Source: Heracleum sosnowskyi (lineage: Eukaryota > Streptophyta > Magnoliopsida > Apiales > Apiaceae). From it: a DNA stretch of 64,000 bases. The stretch covers positions 85,679,910 to 85,743,909 of the forward strand of contig CM061237.1 of NCBI GenBank assembly GCA_030848705.1. Direction: 5' to 3'. The notes under the pieces are model-generated. The model worked only from the letters and a program-made list of their open reading frames with translations, did not search any database and was not told the DNA's origin. Below are positions 57,844 to 64,000 of this stretch, piece by piece; within the stretch, counting starts at the first letter, position 1, and each line of letters opens with the position of its first letter. Both the position numbers and the translations under genes were made by a program.

Positions 57844-60236
57844 TTAAGCGGACTTTGGTACCCAAAATTGTTTGGGTCCTGAAGGTTTAGATGATTTAAC
57901 AGGAGTAACATTCAATTTAGTCTTACCCTGTTTGATATTCATAGTATCTGTGGATTTAACATTAACAGTGCTATTGCTACTATCATTCATCAACTTAAAA
58001 TAAGCATGCATGATGTTGTACTTACATATCAAACACTCTTTCTTTCCACAGGGTTCATGAAGATCAGGCATGTCAGACATGTTATGCATTTCAGAAGTAT
58101 TAGCAGTTTCTACTTTAACCTTTTTACATGCATGTGTAAGGTGTCCAACAGAATTACAAATAGCGCACAACTTCCTAGATGCAATGGGAGAATATGGAAC
58201 CATTTCCTGATTAACAATCTTCTTCTTCCCATTCCTGTTCTTTTTAGCATTACTAACTAAGTCACCTACTTCAGTTTTAGGTATAACAGTTTTTACTGAT
58301 TTCCTAGGTAGCTTAGTCTTTACCTCTTTTTCCTTTAATAAATCCTCCTCAAGCAATTCTTGTGCTATGTAAAGGTCATCCTCATGAAAAGGTTCTGAGA
58401 AGGGCTTGACAAAGACTGGACTGGCCACATTCTTAAGAATATGTGGAATATCCTTCTTGACAACAGAAGATGTCACAGGAAATTCCAGAGTCCTTTTCCC
58501 AGCCATTTTGGAATAGTCAAGTCCTATAGCAGTTTTATTACCCTGGGTCTGAGTATCAATGATCTCCTTAGCAATCAGGGCGGAATTCTTAAAAGAATTC
58601 AGCTTCAAATCTAAATCTGAAATCTGCTTCCTGAGGATAGTCTCTATCTCATCATTACACTTGACCTTGTTCTCTAAGTACGCATTCTTTTGCTTAAGAT
58701 CTTCTAATGTTACAGCTACAAGCTCTAGTTCTTCATTTTTAGATTCTAACTTTTTAATCTTAAGAACTAGTTTAGCATTTTCCATTTCTGATGCTAGCAT
58801 GCTTGTGTGTACATTAAACAATTCTACACTAAGATCTTGCACAGTTTTCTTGTACTCAGAGTTAGACATATCAATTGTAGTTAAGATAGGTACCTGAGAT
58901 GATTGTGGTGATTCCTCTGAAGAGTCAGCCATTAGAGCAACATTTACATATTCCTCCTCTTCATCCGAATCAGTATCATCCCAGTGCTTTCCCTCTGCTA
59001 TATAAGCCTTCCCTTTCTGCTTTCCAGAAAATGCCTCCAGTTGCTGTTTAAGCTTGGCATTCTCCTTCTTCAAATCCTCATATGAGTCTTTCTTTCCATA
59101 GACATCTTTCATGTCTCTTGCTTGACGAGGCTTCCGGCATTCAGTGGTGAAATGCCCTAACTCATTGCAGTTGTAGCATCTTGATTTGTTTCTATCAATC
59201 ATGACAGTCTTGTAGCCTCCCTTAAAGCCTGTACTAGGTGTATAATTGCTCTTCTAGAATCTGTTGGTTGAGCCCTTGAACTTGTACTTAGGGTTTCTCT
59301 TGAAACGAATATGACTAAACTTTGCAGCTAAGTACGCCATGGTTTTGTCTTCCATTTGCTCAAGCTCTTCTAGGGTGTAGTAATCACTTTCATCAACACC
59401 CAGATTCACAGAATCCATTTCTTCTTCTATTATCACCTCCTTTCCAGCTCTAGGGGTTTGAACCTGAATCTCAGAAGTTATTGGTTCATCCACTACAAGT
59501 GCTGCTGATCTCACAAGTGCATTGTGCTTGCTGTCCACTATCCCTGATCCGTAGATTATCACTCTATGTTCCTGTTCCATCTCATAGGTCTTCAACTTGC
59601 CATAGATCATCTCTAATGACATCTTTGTGAAGTCAATTCTTTCCCTTATGGATGATGACTTCTGTTCTACATGATGGGGCAGCGTCATCATGAACTTCCT
59701 GTTTGATTCTCTCAGTGGATAGGTCTTTCCTTTCATTGCCAATTCATTTAGGAGCTTAGTATATTTCTCAAAGACCTGAGTTATACTTTCTCTTGGCAGA
59801 GACCTAAACGCTTCGTATTGAGAAGTCAGGATGTCCAATCTGTTTTCCTGCATGTCTTCAGTTCCTTCCATTATCAAATTAATGGTATCCCACATATGTT
59901 TCCCGCTTGTACAGTTCATCAACTGATAGCTCATTTCCTTGTCCGCGGAGTCCGCCAATATCAACATTAAACCGGTGTCCAATCGAATCAGTTCTTTGTC
60001 AGAATCTGTATACTCAGTAATATCCTTAGGTTGGGTGCCTTGAGGAATCCTGCTACCATCAGGAGCTGTAGATTCACTAACTGGTTTCATTGGTACAAAC
60101 GGTCTGTTCTCTAATATGCCAATATACAACAGATTAGATGCCTTGATAAATAACAGCATCTTCATCTTCCACAAACCGAAATCATCTCTAGTAAATGGGG
60201 AACTTTAATACCAGCGGTTGTCTTTGGAGCACTCAT
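57844..60236 (-). pseudogene. gag: Element E Gag, inactivated
   Basis: The ATG is at 60234-60236 (MSAPKTTAG). A frameshift near 60190 shifts the frame before the LWKMKMLLFIKA motif. The UBN2-like region follows. A TAG lies at 59254-59256 just before the first knuckle CYNCNELGHFTTEC, then come a coiled coil (about 58560-58900) and a second knuckle CAICNSVGHLTHAC. The end is QFWVPKSA. Pol follows in the -1 frame. Confidence 0.86.
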
Positions 60237-60382
60237 GGTTTCTGAAAATTTCAAATTGTTTAAAATTCAAGAAATTCCAATCAAATGAAAAATTTTGAAA
60301 GTTAAAAAATTTGCTTCGAATTTTCACGTTACGTTTGATTTTGGTCTCATTCACCGGATCTGATTTGTACGTCAATCAAGTA

Positions 60383-60394
60383 GCTCTGATACCA
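60383..60394 (-). other. Primer binding site of element E
   Basis: On the minus strand tggtatcagagc lies 2 bp from the 5' LTR. Confidence 0.92.
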
Positions 60395-60396
60395 AT

Positions 60397-61507
60397 TGTT
60401 AGGTCCAAAGTATCGTAGAAGGGGGGGGTTGAATACGATACTCACAAATAATTTAATTTCGTTCGTGGATAATTCATTCAGTTCTATAACGAAATCAAAC
60501 ACACCAAACCAAACCAAGTTTCGGGGAATATATCTTTTTATAAATATAAACCTCGAGGGGTGCTACAATTTCTAATCCGTAGATTAGCTTCAATGAGTTC
60601 TAAGTTATTCACAATCAATACAATGATAGAGTTTAAGCAGAATTAATTTCTCTTGGTATTTTCTCTCTGGCTCAATCTCTCTCTTCGTAATTGCTTCTGT
60701 GTGAAATAACTTCGATTGAAGAAGACACACTTCCTCTGTTGTAATTGTAGACTTTTGTTTTTGAAAACCATCGAACCAAAACTAGAGAACTAATCCTGGC
60801 CGTCCAATTTCCATCAACCTGTCAAACAAAATAAAACTTTCCACCTGCTCCAATTTGAAAACCATCGAATGATTAAAAAGAATTTATCATTCGATAGTTT
60901 TTAAATAAAAACTATCGAAATCTAAATTCTTTTGAATTGAATTCTGATGGATTTCTTTTATCACTTTCGATGGTTTTCTTAAAAGAAAAAACATCAAACC
61001 ATTTCTTGTCCTTGATCTTTTTAGTAGATCTTTTAAGTTCCCGGGTGCTTAGTTTTAGACTGTATCAATTTCTTCTGAGACGATAAAACAACTTGATCTT
61101 TTTAGTGCCGCCACCTAGTGCAACTGGTCTGGTTCACAGATGAATAACACTTGATCAATTCTTCTTTTATGTCTTCAATTCAGTGCTGCTGATAAGTCCT
61201 TTGTCGTTCTGGTTGCTTCGATTAAATCACTGGAATCCCGTGGTACTTAACCCTAAATCATTCACATACTTCTGTCGTCTTGAAAGTCTTGTTTCTTTTG
61301 TTGTCAGTGAGGCTTGAACATTTTCATGAACTTCTTTCTGTGACCTGTTTACGGACTTCAAGAATACACAACGTATTTTGATTTTTTGAGTTTACCTTTT
61401 ATTCTTTGATTCTGGATTCCTGTGCTTCTGTTAATATTATTGTATGTCTTGTCCTTTGTTGAGTTGTAGTTATCTCTTTTACATCTTATGTTACATTATG
61501 CTTTACA
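60397..61507 (-). repeat. 5' LTR of element E
   Basis: It is near-identical to the 36163-37274 copy with about 20 differences. It has the same AACCATCGAA words and a one-base shorter oligo-C tract. It is followed by the tatat duplication. Confidence 0.93.
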
Positions 61508-62570
61508 TATATGCATGTTGTCATCAAACCAATACCAATGATTCAATTCTTATCCTGTATCAGAACCGATAACATTGTTTCCATGAAAAATTCCTGATTT
61601 CTTTGATTATTCACAATCTTGTTGAATATTGAGAATCCTCACCTTCAATTCACTTGCGTACATTGTAACCTTTTTTGTTTCCTTGAAACGGATGTGTTGC
61701 TTCTATGAAACCATCCAGAACTTGTTTCACGAACCTTATTTGATCTTGATCAGTTGAAGCTCTTTTGCAATTCATTATACTATTTCACCCTCGTTGTGAT
61801 TGATTGTCAGATGAAGCTTTTGTTATTGTCATTCTATTTTGTTCTTGTTGTGATTATTGTTGAAGCATGTATTGCTTATGTGCTGTAATAGAATTGGAAA
61901 TGTTTTTGAAAATAAGGACCAGATTTATGGTCGATTATAAATAAGGCCAGGATGGCCAAGGATCCAGTGGAGGGCTTTGTTATAAGCAGGCACGGGGTTG
62001 TTGTGTGGCTGGCCAGCAGCTCAACCTTTGATTTGAATGAGATAATAAAAATCCAATTCTAATCTGTTTTCTTCAGAAGAGGTTGATATAATCATGCATT
62101 GTGCATTGATTCAAATTCTTGTGATTTCTTTTCATTATGAAACTGCATTGGATATATATATATATATGATGTTTGCTGGGCACTTTTGGCTCACTCTTGC
62201 TTGTTGTTTTCTAACCCTATTCCAGTGAAGCGAGAGTATGAGTTGGCACAGCATGACTGATAGTTCACCGGCAGCTAGGAGAGCTCCTCGAGTGGTTGTC
62301 ATTGGCAGGGTAGTTGTTTGTTTTGTATTATTAGACTAGATGTCTAGCTCTGGACTTAAGTTGTGATGTAATAACTCTGATAAAACTGGTTTGTATTAAT
62401 AAAAGATTGTAGAAACTTGTGTTCAATGCCATAATCTGGATGCGTTCTTGGATAAGGGGTATTTTATGATATTATTATATTATGCATGTGTTATATTCAG
62501 GTATGTTGAGTTTCGTTGGTCGAGTGACTCCCCAAATCTGTACCCCGGATTTGGAGGGCGTCACAGATAT

Positions 62571-64000
62571 GGACACAAGTAGCCCTAAGGATATGTCAAA
62601 AGCCCATGTCAGGAGAAAGAAGGCTAATAAAATTGGGGATGCACAAGGTACACACACTGTGCAGGCCAAAATCACAGATTTTGTGTTTGCACCTTCACAA
62701 AGTCAGGTTGATGTGACTCCAATAAATGTGGAGTCACAACCCCATTCTCTCAACATTCAAATCGAAACAGAAACACCAAACTCACCCACTCTATCTCTGG
62801 ATGTGGTTATGACAAACACATAAATTCCTGATTCTCCATATTTGAAATTTTTGGAGGAGCCCCATTCTGAAATTGGTGGTCATCATCTTTTAGATGATTT
62901 GTTGGACCATCAATCATCTCTTCCTGAAACCTTGGTTACATCTGTGGCACCTCAATTAAAATCAATTACCACAGATTCTACTTTGCTTTCTACTTCAATT
63001 GCTACTTCTTTTCCTTCTTCAACGGATATCTGTTATCCGTTGATGAGTGTTTCTCCTTCAACGGATACGCTTCACAGCAGCCATCTGTTGAAACTCACTT
63101 CTACTACTCCTACACTTGAAATTTCAACTTCAATTATTTCAACATCAAGTGTAGATGAGTTAGTAGTTTTTGAAACACTCTTAGGACTGAGGGCAGGGAG
63201 TGAACACACTGAGAGTAAGAGGCTAGCTTGAAGCCAGACAAAAGGAGAGTTAGAGAATGAGAGCCTAACTATTTCTTCCAGTCAGGCAAAAGAAGAGCTA
63301 GAGGGTACCACCTTAGAAGGTGAAGGTGAAGGTGTGAGAGGTGTGAGCTAGGGGGAGCCCCTGATGCAAGAAAATAGAGAACAAGAGAGAAATGCAGGTA
63401 CAAGAGATATAAGGATGAAAGACACATCCATTGATAGTGAGTTAATGAATGTCAATGATGCTAAAAGGGAAAGATTGATTCAGTTAGATTACCAAAATGA
63501 AATGAATCAAATCAACCTGGATGCTGAGACATTTACTCATCCTGAACCAGCCTATCAAATCTTGGTTGGCCAGGGCAATGTAGAGGCAGAGAGGACATTG
63601 AACTTAGTTCACACTACTGAGTCAATGATAAGAGCTAAAGATGCCATCTCTAATTTGCCTTCAACTGCTGATGATGATTTTGAGAATGACATCAACTTTG
63701 GAGAAGATAGTGATGATTCAAGAGGTGGTGAAGGAGGAGAAGCATGCCCTTCCACCCTAACAGAGTTGCCTTCTTGGTTGTTCTCCAACTCTTATGCTCA
63801 CAATGACACCAAGGTAGTCATTCTCAAGAACTATCAAAGAGCATATGCAGAATCACAGACTACTGATCCACTTCATGCCACCATTATTCAGAATTTTGTG
63901 GCCTCTTTTTAACTCAGTCAAAGTCATATTCTTCAACAGAGAGTCAACACTGATGACATCAAGGTTCACATTGATGAGGCCAAGAGTTCCCTGGAAAGGA
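62571..64000 (+). pseudogene. Element A third ORF (env-like), part 2, runs off the window
   Basis: This continues the third ORF after D' and is collinear with residues about 400-850 of C's protein (QSQVDVTP, PHSLNIQIE, HPEPAYQILVGQGNVEAERTLNL). In-frame stops lie at 62821-62823, 63229-63231, near 63349 and at 63910-63912. Family words occur at about 63017-63087 (tcaacggatatctgttatcc...). The coiled-coil region is just beginning at the window end. Confidence 0.85.

Larger units (their letters stand above)
36163..61507 (-). mobile_element. Element E: minus-strand Sirevirus, degraded, split by element F
   Basis: LTRs of about 1.11 kb are bounded by tatat duplications (36158-36162 and 61508-61512) inside solo LTR D'. 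From the right they enclose PBS, gag, pol, a word-rich spacer and the third ORF, which F interrupts, then a PPT. LTRs differ at about 20 sites (near 2%), so E is older than B, C and F. Every gene has stops or frameshifts and RT has an internal deletion. Confidence 0.93.
33974..62565 (+). mobile_element. Element D': second solo LTR of the D family, split by element E
   Basis: It has the same ends as D (tgtaatatcc ... gggcgtcaca) and a perfect gatat duplication (33969-33973 and 62566-62570) inside the third ORF of element A. Its own sequence is 33974-36162 plus 61513-62565, about 3.24 kb. It matches D along most of its length with many differences and some length changes. No internal region is present. 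Element E inserted after or independently of solo-LTR formation. Confidence 0.8.
729..64000 (+). mobile_element. Element A: old, broken Sirevirus (Ty1/copia), host of all other insertions
   Basis: The pieces are, in order: 5' LTR remnant (729-1286), PBS, gag, pol in three parts, a pol-third-ORF spacer, and the third ORF in two parts. It is split by D (5157-8585), H plus B (10171-31810) and D' (33974-62565). The third ORF continues past the window end, so the 3' LTR is not visible. Gene order and sequence follow element C closely, which makes A and C sister families. Stops and frameshifts in every gene make it the oldest layer. Confidence 0.9.

Overview
The window is plant nuclear DNA made almost entirely of retrotransposons inserted into one another. 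I see no convincing host gene, tRNA, rRNA or bacterial feature. Sirevirus-type Ty1/copia elements with long gag genes, tRNA-iMet primer binding sites and a large third ORF point to a flowering plant. The plant is probably a eudicot; I cannot name the species.

Layout. A Sirevirus on the + strand (element A) is the oldest layer. Its 5' LTR remnant starts at 729 and it runs off the right edge. The LTR of another element (G, 1-728) interrupts A at its left end. A is then split by three large insertions. The first is a 3.4 kb solo LTR (D, 5157-8585, TSD tcaac). The second is a minus-strand Sirevirus (B, 10255-31683, TSD taata), which itself contains an intact plus-strand Sirevirus (C, 15429-28566, TSD acttc). 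The third is a second solo LTR of the D family (D', 33974-62565, TSD gatat). D' holds a minus-strand Sirevirus (E, 36163-61507, TSD tatat), and E holds another (F, 39927-51937, TSD aggta). A short unknown insert (H, about 206 bp) flanks B. The nesting order is A > D' > E > F and A > H > B > C.

Genes. Each Sirevirus encodes Gag (UBN2-like region, coiled coil, CCHC knuckles), Pol (protease, integrase, reverse transcriptase, RNase H) and a large third protein usually called env-like. C is uninterrupted in all three. F has one stop in pol and one in the third ORF. B has one stop in pol and a deletion fusing pol to the tail of the third ORF. E and A are heavily broken. The third protein has no visible signal peptide or membrane anchor. 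It has a conserved N-terminal domain, a Ser/Thr/Pro linker, a coiled coil, basic patches and a C-terminal module.

Most unusual signal. Each family is peppered with its own short DNA word in both orientations: TTTCGTTGA in C, TCAGAGTTT in B, ATCAGGATT in F, CATCCGTTGAA in A, and AACCATCGAA/ACTATCGAA in E. The words cluster in the LTR U3, the pol-third-ORF spacer and, except in E, the coding linkers of gag, pol and the third ORF. In C the same word is read in different frames, so conservation acts on DNA rather than peptide. I infer a family-specific protein-DNA recognition system, perhaps comparable to the VANC/VANDAL anti-silencing motifs of Arabidopsis. Two further shared signals are a YAG|GG sequence at the gag-pol boundary and a TATACATACAC box upstream of the third ORF.
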